From a virus, in IMG/VR virus record IMGVR_UViG_3300025286_000054, positions 1 to 36,809 of that record: 36,809 nucleotides of DNA. One strand, given 5' to 3'. The first letter of the stretch is position 1, and every line of letters starts with the position of its first letter. This document shows positions 16,567 through 23,337 of the stretch, one piece after another. Under the pieces are notes generated by a model. It was not told the origin of the DNA. It did no database searches and worked only from the letters and a program-made list of their open reading frames with translations. Made by a program: the position numbers and the translations under genes.

Positions 16567-19163
16567 TGACTATTAATTTTGGCGGCAATGTCTATGATGA
16601 CGCAGGCAGTGCCGTAAGCGGTGCCAGCGTTAAGCTGCTTGAGACTGGGACCACCACGCAGGAAGGCTCTACTGTCACGACTGACTCAGCTGGACGTTGG
16701 GACTTCACCGAGGCTGACCAGGACCGCTATGATGTTGAGATAACCAAGGGCAGCTCAGTCAGGCGCATCAAGTGGAGTGACGAGATCTCCCTTCAAGAGA
16801 TAGATGTCCGCAACAACACGGGTGCAACCACCCCCGCTGCCACTTTCACGAACCTAACCAACAATGCTGCTAATCAGGTTGCAGTCTTTAGTGGTGCTAA
16901 TTCCACGAAGGCAGACGATGATGAGATATATCTCTCCTTCAAACTTGCTGATTCTGCTGGGAACATTGATGAGTTTGCCAGGATGACCGTGGTGGCAACA
17001 GACGTAACATCTGGCAGTGAAGATGGACAGGTTGAGTTTGACGTTATGAAGGGTGGTAGCCTTATAAAGGCGTTCACTATTTCATCCTCTGACGCAGGGG
17101 CACAATCTATAGACTTCAACCAAGACTCCATAACATTTGGTACTGGCACAGCAGCTACAGATATCACTCTAACCTTTGATGCTGAGTCAGCAGATGGTGT
17201 CATCACCTGGATGGAAGACGAGGACTACTTCAAGTTCTCTGATGACATCCTAATGAACAGCACTGAGAAGATACAGTTCTACGATACGGCTATCTATATC
17301 TACTCATCAGCTGATGGTCAACTGGACCTTGTTGCTGACACAGAGATACAGATAGCAGCCACCACGATAGATATCGACGGAGCTGTGGCTTTCAATGGAG
17401 CCCTAACCGGCATTACTAACATAACCCTATCCGGAACACTGTCAGATGGGAACTACACGTTTGACACTAGCGGTAACGTATCAGGGCTAGGCACAGTTGC
17501 ATCAGGGGCCATCACCTCGTCCGGCATCATCAAGACCGATAATGCAACCGAGGCCACGTCTACTACTGACGGCTCTCTCCAGACAGATGGTGGCCTGAGC
17601 GTGGTGAAGGACGCAGTGTTCGGGGATGATGTATTCCTCCTCTCAGATAGCTCCGTGTTCAACATGGGGGCAGGGAGCGACTTCACTATTACCCATGACG
17701 GAACCACCGGGGCAACTCTTGCAGGGAACCCAATCACCATCACGTCAGCGGCGGCTTCCACTTGGTCTACCAGTTCAGGTGCGCTGACCATCACGTCTGG
17801 CGCGGCACTCAACCTGAACCCTACTAGCGGCTCTGCGATCCTCCTTGATGGGACTATCAGTGTTGATGCGGGTGTAGTTACAGGTGCAACAGCAATTACA
17901 AGTGCGACTATTGATGCTACTACGGACTTTACGATAGGAGATACAGTAATCACTGATGGAGTCATCACTGATTCATCAGGACTTCAGTTAGTAGCTAACC
18001 TAGATATAGATGGAACAGCGGATATATCTGGAGATTTGACACTTTCAGGTGGTGCTGATGGGGCATTGCAGTTTACCAATGCTGGCGAGAACTCTATCAA
18101 GATCCCGGACAACCAAGCTAGTGCGCTTATTATCGAAGAGGCGAACAACGCGTATATAACATTCGTTACTACGAATAGTTCTGAAGCTATTACCGTAGCT
18201 AAGGCTACAACCTTCTCAGCAGGCATAGCCAATTCAGGAACTATTGCTGCTGGCACATGGAACGGCACAGCAATAGCTAGTGGCTATATAGCCGCAGATG
18301 CAATTACCGGGGCTAAAATAGCCGACGATGCAGTTGATTCTGAACATTATACTGATGGTTCTATTGATAATGCCCATATTGCTGATGATGCGATTGATAG
18401 TGAACATTATGCTGATGGATCTATTGATAACGCACATATAGCTGACGATGCCATAGATAGCGAACACTATGCAGATGGGTCAATAGATACCGCGCATATA
18501 GCTGATAATCAAATAACCCTTGCTAAAATGGCTGGGGGTACTGACGGCCAGATCATAACATATGACGCATCTGGCGATCCTGTTGCAGTAGGTCCAGGAA
18601 CTGACGGCCAAGTGTTAACCTCAACTGGCGCTGGTAGCCCCCCAGCATTTGAAGACGCTAGTGGTGGTACTGGTGCCCTCACTCGTGTGGGTGGCAACAC
18701 GACAGAGGCGACCACCACAAGTACAAGTGCTGTGGATTTATTATCGGTCTCAAGTTTGAGCATTGGTGTTGCCTCCCCAATAATGCTGATGGTGAGTGGT
18801 AGAAAAACAGCGGGAGCGGCTGACGACGTAGCAATGGGCCTAAAGCTAAACTCGACGATTCTTGGAGAGGCTTCAACGAACACGGCAGCCATTTGGGGCG
18901 GCACGACGAATGACCGTATAGAAAGTGGTTTAGTCTGGATTATGATACCACCTAGAAGCTCGGCTTACCCTAGAGCTATCCTCGGAATTAGGGAAACCTA
19001 CGCAGCAGATGCTACTGGCGTAACTGGCACTGTTAACGTGTGTCGGGATAACGATATACCAACGGCCACCATAACCGACGTCGTGATACGTGGAATTACA
19101 GACAACTCCTCGAATACGTTGGCCGCTGACGAACTTCACGTCTATACTCTGGCAGATAGCTAG
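16566..19163 (+). CDS. Tail fibre / host-recognition protein, 865 aa
   Basis: ATG overlaps the previous stop (TGATG). Residues ~1-80 form an Ig-like domain of the carboxypeptidase-regulatory type (GNVYDDAGSAVSGASVKL, GRWDFTEADQDRYDVEI), often used to attach fibres. Residues ~90-580 are Ser/Thr/Asp-rich repeating strands, as in trimeric fibre shafts. Residues ~586-645 are three 20-residue units (ADDA-x-DSEHY-x-DGSIDNAHI). Next comes the phrase GTDGQVLTSTGAGSPPAFED, common in marine and soil phage fibres, then a ~150-residue beta-rich tip ending in HVYTLADS. The tip probably binds the host surface; the receptor cannot be told from sequence. Confidence 0.8.
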   Translation: MTINFGGNVYDDAGSAVSGASVKLLETGTTTQEGSTVTTDSAGRWDFTEADQDRYDVEITKGSSVRRIKWSDEISLQEIDVRNNTGATTPAATFTNLTNNAANQVAVFSGANSTKADDDEIYLSFKLADSAGNIDEFARMTVVATDVTSGSEDGQVEFDVMKGGSLIKAFTISSSDAGAQSIDFNQDSITFGTGTAATDITLTFDAESADGVITWMEDEDYFKFSDDILMNSTEKIQFYDTAIYIYSSADGQLDLVADTEIQIAATTIDIDGAVAFNGALTGITNITLSGTLSDGNYTFDTSGNVSGLGTVASGAITSSGIIKTDNATEATSTTDGSLQTDGGLSVVKDAVFGDDVFLLSDSSVFNMGAGSDFTITHDGTTGATLAGNPITITSAAASTWSTSSGALTITSGAALNLNPTSGSAILLDGTISVDAGVVTGATAITSATIDATTDFTIGDTVITDGVITDSSGLQLVANLDIDGTADISGDLTLSGGADGALQFTNAGENSIKIPDNQASALIIEEANNAYITFVTTNSSEAITVAKATTFSAGIANSGTIAAGTWNGTAIASGYIAADAITGAKIADDAVDSEHYTDGSIDNAHIADDAIDSEHYADGSIDNAHIADDAIDSEHYADGSIDTAHIADNQITLAKMAGGTDGQIITYDASGDPVAVGPGTDGQVLTSTGAGSPPAFEDASGGTGALTRVGGNTTEATTTSTSAVDLLSVSSLSIGVASPIMLMVSGRKTAGAADDVAMGLKLNSTILGEASTNTAAIWGGTTNDRIESGLVWIMIPPRSSAYPRAILGIRETYAADATGVTGTVNVCRDNDIPTATITDVVIRGITDNSSNTLAADELHVYTLADS
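18321..18500 (+). repeat. Three 60-bp tandem units in the tail fibre gene
   Basis: Units at 18321-18380, 18381-18440 and 18441-18500 encode almost the same 20 residues (ADDA-x-DSEHY-x-DGSID-[NT]-AHI). At DNA level the second and third units differ in about half their codons, nearly all silently, so protein sequence is conserved while nucleotide identity is lost. Confidence 0.9.
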
Positions 19164-19172
19164 GAGAAACTA

Positions 19173-19691
19173 ATGCTTTACATCTTTCGTGGCCCAACCC
19201 CGCTGAACCTTATAGCTGGAGACATCCAGACTGCAATTCATGCACAAGTTGCGCCGTGCGAACATGCTCCCAGCGTGCAGCACCGCCAAGATGGATGCTA
19301 CGACCTCCAATTTCGGGAGGAGACCCTGACGGAGATACACAACCGACTGAGTAAGGAGAACGGCATCAGTGTTGCGGTGGTTCAGGATATGCTAACACGC
19401 GATGTGGCGGGGTTTGATGCCACCCCCAAACAGGTAGTCATTGGGGCAACACGAAGGTCTGGGACTCACCCTGTGTTCATAAGCCCGAATCTCGTGAAGG
19501 ACGACGGCAATCAGGTCACTCTGGCAGACTTCCCGGCCACGTTTAGTTTTGGCAATGGAGTGACCTGCAATACTCCTATTACGTTCCGGGACGGCAGTGT
19601 ACGGATAGTGTCCTGGGCATCGTTCCCTGCGAGCAGTGAGGCAGCCGCAGCCGCTAGGCGAGCGACGCTTCAGCAGTTGGTAGAGGGATAG
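19173..19691 (+). CDS. Hypothetical tail-region protein, 172 aa
   Basis: ATG is preceded by AGGAGAAACTA. The N-terminal ~75 residues mix strands and a helix with two cysteines (C30, C43), the middle (residues ~76-110) contains VVIGATRRSGTHPVFISP, and the end is a helix of alanines (SSEAAAAARRATLQQLVEG). I recognise no lysis-enzyme motif. It could be a fibre chaperone, tip accessory or cell-wall-active protein; nothing decides. It lies directly downstream of the fibre gene in the same direction. Confidence 0.65.
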   Translation: MLYIFRGPTPLNLIAGDIQTAIHAQVAPCEHAPSVQHRQDGCYDLQFREETLTEIHNRLSKENGISVAVVQDMLTRDVAGFDATPKQVVIGATRRSGTHPVFISPNLVKDDGNQVTLADFPATFSFGNGVTCNTPITFRDGSVRIVSWASFPASSEAAAAARRATLQQLVEG

Positions 19692-19732
19692 TCCAAGTAC
19701 ACAATAGGCTATCAAGCTAGAAACGGTGAGAT

Positions 19733-19912
19733 ATGGATATAGGTAAAATCAGACCACAGATCCTCTGCGCCATCCTATGTGGCACAGTCTTTAGCGTCGT
19801 AGCTATTTTCGTTGGCGCAAAAATGGAAGCTGTTGAGGTTGTTACTGGTGTGATTGGCGGGATTTTTGGCTTCCTTGGTGGTGTGAGCTTAAAGGTTCTG
19901 GAGAACGAATAA
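19733..19912 (+). CDS. Holin-like two-helix membrane protein, 59 aa
   Basis: ATG 19733 follows ACGGTGAGAT. The protein has a short basic head (MDIGKIRPQ), a hydrophobic helix at residues ~10-29 (ILCAILCGTVFSVVAIFVGA), a short charged turn (KMEAVE), a second glycine-rich helix at ~35-53 (VVTGVIGGIFGFLGGVSL) and a charged tail (KVLENE). Two membrane helices and charged ends in under 70 residues fit class II-type holins, which form membrane lesions at lysis. It lies after the tail genes, the usual place for lysis genes, and four bases before the next ATG. An endolysin was not recognised nearby, so the holin role is probable rather than proven. Confidence 0.7.
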   Translation: MDIGKIRPQILCAILCGTVFSVVAIFVGAKMEAVEVVTGVIGGIFGFLGGVSLKVLENE

Positions 19913-19916
19913 AAGA

Positions 19917-21233
19917 ATGAACATAATCAAATGGGTGGTGAGTCTCCTGTACTGGCCCTTCCGTAAGATATTCAGTGCTGTCCGGTGGTCCTTAGAGAAG
20001 CTGATGGCATCTATTCTGTGGCTTCTTCTAAGCCTCTGGAAGATGCTGCGGTTGATTGCCGCTGTGCCCCATATGTTGTGGAGAGGGCTAATGGCAACCC
20101 CCCATATGTTGTGGGTGGCTATGTGTATGGTATGGAGGTTCGCCCTGGCTCTGCCCGGGAACCTCTGGGCAGGATTGCTGGCAATACCTGGACTTATCCG
20201 GCGTGGGATACGCACACTGGTGCGTTGGCTGTTGACCCCTCCCCGATTGGTATGGCGCGGCATTGTGGCGGTAGCCAGAATGATTCGGAGGTCGCCCAGG
20301 AAGGCTTATGAGTCGGTGCGACATGCTAGGGATTGGTTGCTGAGAAAGGTGGCATATTTACAAGAAGAGTCAGCCAAGTGGCGCACCCTATTTTCTATTA
20401 TTAAAAGCCCCTATACCGTCCTGCGTAGCCTGGGCCTAAATCCTCAGATGGCCGCAACTATGTTATTCGGAGCGACAGCCGTGACCACTGGGGTGGCCGT
20501 GAATGAAACTATATTCTCGGAAAAAAGTTTCTCTCGTGGCGACCCTGGCGTGTATAGCGCACCGCTCGATACGCCAGTCTTTTATGAGGAGTCATTTAAT
20601 ACGCTGCGCCTCGACCTAGGCTCAACGAGTGTCGGCCTCGTGGAAATCACCGACGTAAGTTTGAACTCCTACACTGGTTCAGCCCTGCCAAGCGGTGAGA
20701 CTAATGTAATTCATGTCGGTGGGATGCCCACGGTGGCTGACCCTGCCTTTGCAGAAACATTTTTAGAGGTGGGAACGCTAGAGGCAGACAGGTGGCGTTG
20801 CGAAACCCTGACCATCTCAAACTCTCAGGTGAATAAACTTATAATCAAATCTATGGTTTCAGACGGGCAAAGCATTGCGCCTGTTGCGGGAACCCCCCGT
20901 GACCGAGGCATAAACGGTGGCAATCGTGCCGATGATATGAAAACCCAATCTGGATATTACGACATGCTAAAAGTGACCGCAGCTAGCACTGGTCAGAATG
21001 GTTTCATCGACCACCTGAGAATAAGTAACGTATATTCGCGTGCTGGAGGTTGCCTTATAGACAGGGTCAAAGCTGGGACCATGATTATCAGCTACGGGGT
21101 AATCGGGGGTGATTCCTCGCTAACGACGAAGGCCTTTACTGTCGCCACGAGCGTAATCTTCAAATCATTTGAGAATGAAGGCAATGTTGAAGTTGTGATG
21201 GCTGTCCCTGCCATAGTGGATATGACGCAATAA
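19917..21233 (+). CDS. Protein with Trp/Arg-rich amphipathic membrane region and beta-rich C-terminus, 438 aa
   Basis: ATG lies four bases after the holin-like gene. Residues 1-~145 are almost entirely Trp, Leu, Ile, Arg and Pro. Short helices are broken by prolines at 11-19-residue spacing (PHMLWRGLMAT, PHMLWVAMCM, PGNLWAGLLAI, PPRLVWRGIVAVA) with Arg/Lys on one side. This looks like an amphipathic, membrane-interfacial structure, not a simple transmembrane protein. A hydrophobic segment follows at ~177-195. Residues ~205-438 are beta-rich (TLRLDLGSTSVGLVEITDVSL, KAGTMIISYGVIGG) like a helix/sandwich receptor or spike domain. Context suggests lysis or a tail-tip membrane-penetration protein. 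I know no family with this architecture. Confidence 0.65.
   Translation: MNIIKWVVSLLYWPFRKIFSAVRWSLEKLMASILWLLLSLWKMLRLIAAVPHMLWRGLMATPHMLWVAMCMVWRFALALPGNLWAGLLAIPGLIRRGIRTLVRWLLTPPRLVWRGIVAVARMIRRSPRKAYESVRHARDWLLRKVAYLQEESAKWRTLFSIIKSPYTVLRSLGLNPQMAATMLFGATAVTTGVAVNETIFSEKSFSRGDPGVYSAPLDTPVFYEESFNTLRLDLGSTSVGLVEITDVSLNSYTGSALPSGETNVIHVGGMPTVADPAFAETFLEVGTLEADRWRCETLTISNSQVNKLIIKSMVSDGQSIAPVAGTPRDRGINGGNRADDMKTQSGYYDMLKVTAASTGQNGFIDHLRISNVYSRAGGCLIDRVKAGTMIISYGVIGGDSSLTTKAFTVATSVIFKSFENEGNVEVVMAVPAIVDMTQ
20067..20114 (+). repeat. 15-bp direct repeat coding the PHMLW motif
   Basis: CCCCATATGTTGTGG occurs at 20067-20081 and 20100-20114, exactly 33 bp apart (11 codons). It encodes P-H-M-L-W twice within the amphipathic region. 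The 11-codon period equals three helical turns, so the repeat keeps the same face of a helix. Confidence 0.85.
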
Positions 21234-21262
21234 TGGGGTGAGCTAGGAATAGGAGGAATAGG

Positions 21263-21466
21263 ATGAACTGGTTACTGAAGTTGTTGCCGGCGGATAAACG
21301 GGCTCTCTTGGAACTAGCCATTCGGATTACGTCCTCGTTGGACACGGCGTCAGAGCGTAGGGCCGTGGCCGAGTACGGACTGGAGATGCTCAAGGACCAT
21401 AAAGTGACAGTGGGGGAGTGGGCAAAGTTCGGATCTAAGCTCGGCATCTTGAAAGGCCCTCACTAA
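21263..21466 (+). CDS. Small helical protein at the end of the late block, 67 aa
   Basis: ATG follows AGGAATAGGAGGAATAGG, a doubled ribosome binding site. The protein is helical and charged, without a membrane segment (MNWLLKLLPADKRALLELAI, then KDHKVTVGEWAKFGSKLGIL). The end phrase 'VTVGEWAKFGSKLGIL' recalls short proteins at the lysis end of other phages, but no function is known. It is the last rightward gene before the convergent hairpin. Confidence 0.7.
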   Translation: MNWLLKLLPADKRALLELAIRITSSLDTASERRAVAEYGLEMLKDHKVTVGEWAKFGSKLGILKGPH

Positions 21467-21486
21467 ACAGCCCCTCCACGGCCCCT

Positions 21487-21558
21487 GCCCTACCCAGACT
21501 ACCCCTTAGACCCCAGAGGGGCCTCTATGGCGCTGCTAAGGGGTGTCTGGGCGTGGGC
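21487..21558. terminator. Long hairpin between converging operons, probable bidirectional terminator
   Basis: CCCAGAC-T-ACCCCTTAG (21493-21509) pairs with CTAAGGGGTGTCTGGG (21536-21551), a 16-bp stem with one bulged T. The stem extends outward through GCCC/GGGC (21487-21490 with 21555-21558) and possibly ACAGCCC (21467-21473) with GGGCTGT. It sits between the rightward stop at 21466 and the leftward stop at 21566. There is no strong T-tract on either side, so the stem may act with Rho or as an mRNA end protector. Confidence 0.75.
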
Positions 21559-21565
21559 TGTAGGT

Positions 21566-21856
21566 TTATATCAACTCCTTGTACGCCTCTTCCAGGTTGT
21601 CCGGTCGCACAATCTTGGCCTCAACTCCCGGGACCTGGGACAACGCGCCTAGCCACGCCTCCTGTAATGGGCTGACCAAACCCTTGTTAGTCTTTAGTTC
21701 CCAGAACAATAGTCTGTCCCCACGAACCATGCACAGGTCCGGGAAGCCGGCAGGGCTGAACTTGGACAGCCATGTGTGGTAAACCAACCAGTTCAGCTCC
21801 TTAGCTTCCTTGACGATGTTGTGCGACAGCTCCTTCTCGGACATCTGCTCCATCAT
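21566..21856 (-). CDS. VRR-NUC domain nuclease, 96 aa
   Basis: This leftward gene starts at ATG 21856 after GGAGGACAG, overlapping the previous stop (ATGATGG). It is a complete, minimal VRR-NUC (PD-(D/E)xK superfamily) domain: E8 in the first helix, G-F-P-D40-L in the first strand, W-E53-L-K55-T in the second, and Q65 with W68 in the following helix. All catalytic positions are present. Stand-alone VRR-NUC proteins of this size are known from phages and include structure-specific nucleases; Holliday-junction or branch cleavage during replication is plausible. It is the last gene of the early block. Confidence 0.85.
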   Translation of the reverse strand: MMEQMSEKELSHNIVKEAKELNWLVYHTWLSKFSPAGFPDLCMVRGDRLLFWELKTNKGLVSPLQEAWLGALSQVPGVEAKIVRPDNLEEAYKELI

Positions 21857-22155
21857 CTGTCCTCCAAACGCTCCCTTGCGAAGTCGGCCTGGACCTGGGC
21901 GTCAGATGGGTCTTCGTCAGTACCGCTTTTAGGAGTGTCATTCGCGTTACTCCTGGATTCTTCCAGCCTCCTCTCTAGCAGCCTAAGTTCCTTCGCTAGG
22001 TCAATCTCAGACAGAGCCAAGGTTTTGTTGTAGCAGCAAATCAACCCGCAGACCCACACAGAATAGGGCTGCATTCTAATACCCCCAAACTGCGCGATGC
22101 CAGTGTACTGTGCGGGAACCTCCGCAACCGACATAACCGATAGTATCTCACTCAT
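21853..22155 (-). CDS. Hypothetical protein with coiled-coil and acidic tail, 100 aa
   Basis: ATG 22155 follows AAGGAGGATCACAAC, a leader nearly identical to that of the next gene upstream. The first ~45 residues contain strands and two adjacent cysteines (GLICCYNKT), residues ~47-70 are a Leu/Glu/Arg heptad-like helix (SEIDLAKELRLLERRLEE), and the end is Asp/Glu-rich. The stop overlaps the VRR-NUC start by four bases, so the two products may work together. No family is recognised. Confidence 0.65.
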   Translation of the reverse strand: MSEILSVMSVAEVPAQYTGIAQFGGIRMQPYSVWVCGLICCYNKTLALSEIDLAKELRLLERRLEESRSNANDTPKSGTDEDPSDAQVQADFARERLEDR

Positions 22156-22387
22156 GTTGTGATCCTCCTTTGCTTAAACCAGTCTTTTTACTACCAGTCT
22201 TTTTACTACCAGTCTTTTTACTACGGGGTTTACGAGAGCCAGGTGGCTTCCAGTTCACATCCCAACACTGCACACACAGGCCGTCTCCCAGCACGACATC
22301 GTAACTGTGGCAGTTGCGGTGGTTCTGGCAATCCCCAAACGATTCAATAGGGAAGTCGCCCATTAACGATTCAATAATTGCCTTCAT
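22148..22387 (-). CDS. Zinc-binding-like protein with KKTGS repeats, 79 aa
   Basis: ATG 22387 follows AAGGAGAATCACAAC. Cysteine and histidine are spaced as C20-x2-H23-x2-C26-H27 ... C38-x2-C41, consistent with a zinc-stabilised fold. The C-terminal third is basic and includes three tandem copies of a five-residue unit (KKTGS), a likely disordered nucleic-acid-binding tail. The gene lies between the sigma-like gene and the VRR-NUC pair. Function is unknown; DNA or RNA association is inferred from charge. Confidence 0.65.
   Translation of the reverse strand: MKAIIESLMGDFPIESFGDCQNHRNCHSYDVVLGDGLCVQCWDVNWKPPGSRKPRSKKTGSKKTGSKKTGLSKGGSQHE
22179..22223 (-). repeat. Three exact 15-bp tandem repeats
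   Basis: CCAGTCTTTTTACTA is repeated at 22179-22193, 22194-22208 and 22209-22223. On the coding strand the repeats give the KKTGS tail. Exact identity between copies points to recent slippage, in contrast to the diverged fibre repeats at 18321. Confidence 0.9.
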
Positions 22388-22400
22388 GTTGTGATTCTCC

Positions 22401-22910
22401 TTATTGTTGTGACTGCTGATAAAGGCCGGGGAAGGACCTGAGTTTCCGCAGGGCTCTCATCCCTGTCTGTTGAATGGATTGTTTACTCACGCCCAGGTCG
22501 TCAGCAATGGCCCGGAAGGTCTGACCTGGCTCGCCACCCAAGCCGAAACGCTGCACAATGATATTTCTGTGCTGTTTATTCAGTATGCCAAGGGCAGCGT
22601 CCACTTGCTGTTGCAAGATGGCAGGGTCACTGTGGAGCCCGACCTTACTCAGGAAATACTGCCGGCGTAGATTCGCAATGTTAGGCGCGGTAGCAGCATC
22701 TGTGATTACCAGGTCCATTTGGTAGGCCCCCGGTAGTAACGCCTTACCGCACTCACAGGCTACCCTGTATGACACAACTGACACCCTGTCGCCAGATAGA
22801 TACCGAGTTCTCCGCGTACCTGTCACCCGCGCCGTATGGTGGTAATGGCTACTGTAGCGGGAATGAGTCATTACCACCGTATCACCGGCAAAAAACTTTC
22901 TATTTGCCAT
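22401..22910 (-). CDS. Sigma-70 region 4 protein with novel N-terminal domain, 169 aa
   Basis: I start at ATG 22910 (MANRKFFAG); the frame is open further upstream, but that part lies inside the preceding gene. Residues ~104-158 match sigma-70 region 4: R115 in NKQHRNIIVQRFGLGGEPGQ, then IADDLGVSKQSIQQTGMRAL, the HTH that contacts the -35 element, ending in LRKLRSF. Regions 2 and 3 are absent. Residues ~1-70 look like an SH3/KOW-type barrel (FFAGDTVVMTHSR) with C52-x-C54. It could redirect host RNA polymerase to phage promoters or act as an anti-terminator or regulator. The domain pairing is unusual. Confidence 0.8.
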   Translation of the reverse strand: MANRKFFAGDTVVMTHSRYSSHYHHTARVTGTRRTRYLSGDRVSVVSYRVACECGKALLPGAYQMDLVITDAATAPNIANLRRQYFLSKVGLHSDPAILQQQVDAALGILNKQHRNIIVQRFGLGGEPGQTFRAIADDLGVSKQSIQQTGMRALRKLRSFPGLYQQSQQ

Positions 22911-23337
22911 TCGGCACACCCCTTTCACAGGCCCTGCAACGCACCACAGCGGCCTCCTGGCACCCATCAGCCCCCATAACACACTCAGTAGTCGAAAAGA
23001 CCGCCCTGTAGGCCTTCTCAAGGCGGTCCCAGAGGTCAAGGTGGGTCATGAGCCACTCGTGTGCCGCCATCATACGGAGCTGCGACTGAACCAGGCGCTC
23101 CCTAGTCCCGTCCGGGTCTGTCGTGATTGCTAGTATGTCCTTGGAGTTCTGCTTCAGTATCGCAGCGGTTGTCGTGGCTTGATGCTTGTCGTAATTCACG
23201 GCATCAGGGTCTTGTTTCAGTTTCAGCCCGCCATCGCCGGGTATGAGCCGTAGCCCACTGGTATGTGCCATCTCGATAAGGCTGATGCCCTTCTCCAAGG
23301 ATCCAAGGTCTGCTTTTACGCTGGAGTTATTGTCCAT
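22900..23337 (-). CDS. TubC-like domain protein with C-terminal cysteine cluster, 145 aa
   Basis: ATG 23337 follows GAGGGGGACGA. Residues ~18-72 follow the TubC N-terminal docking-domain pattern seen in phage and plasmid replication proteins: helix, GLRLIPGDGGLKL hairpin, helix ending ILKQNSKDILAI. Residues ~80-115 are helical (LRMMAAHEWLMTHLDLW). The end has C118, C125, C133 and C136 (C-x6-C-x7-C-x2-C), a possible zinc site. The gene overlaps the ATPase gene upstream by 22 bases and the sigma-like gene downstream by 11, so it is probably translated with both. A helicase- or primase-associated role is inferred. Confidence 0.6.
   Translation of the reverse strand: MDNNSSVKADLGSLEKGISLIEMAHTSGLRLIPGDGGLKLKQDPDAVNYDKHQATTTAAILKQNSKDILAITTDPDGTRERLVQSQLRMMAAHEWLMTHLDLWDRLEKAYRAVFSTTECVMGADGCQEAAVVRCRACERGVPNGK

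Noticed and set aside
17453-17968. A 171-codon minus-strand frame, with others at 18234-18904
   Set aside because: These are shadows of the tail fibre gene, whose repetitive Thr/Ser/Asp codons leave the opposite strand open.
22179-22223. 15-bp tandem repeats as a CRISPR array
   Set aside because: There are no spacers; the repeats are head to tail and code for a protein tail.
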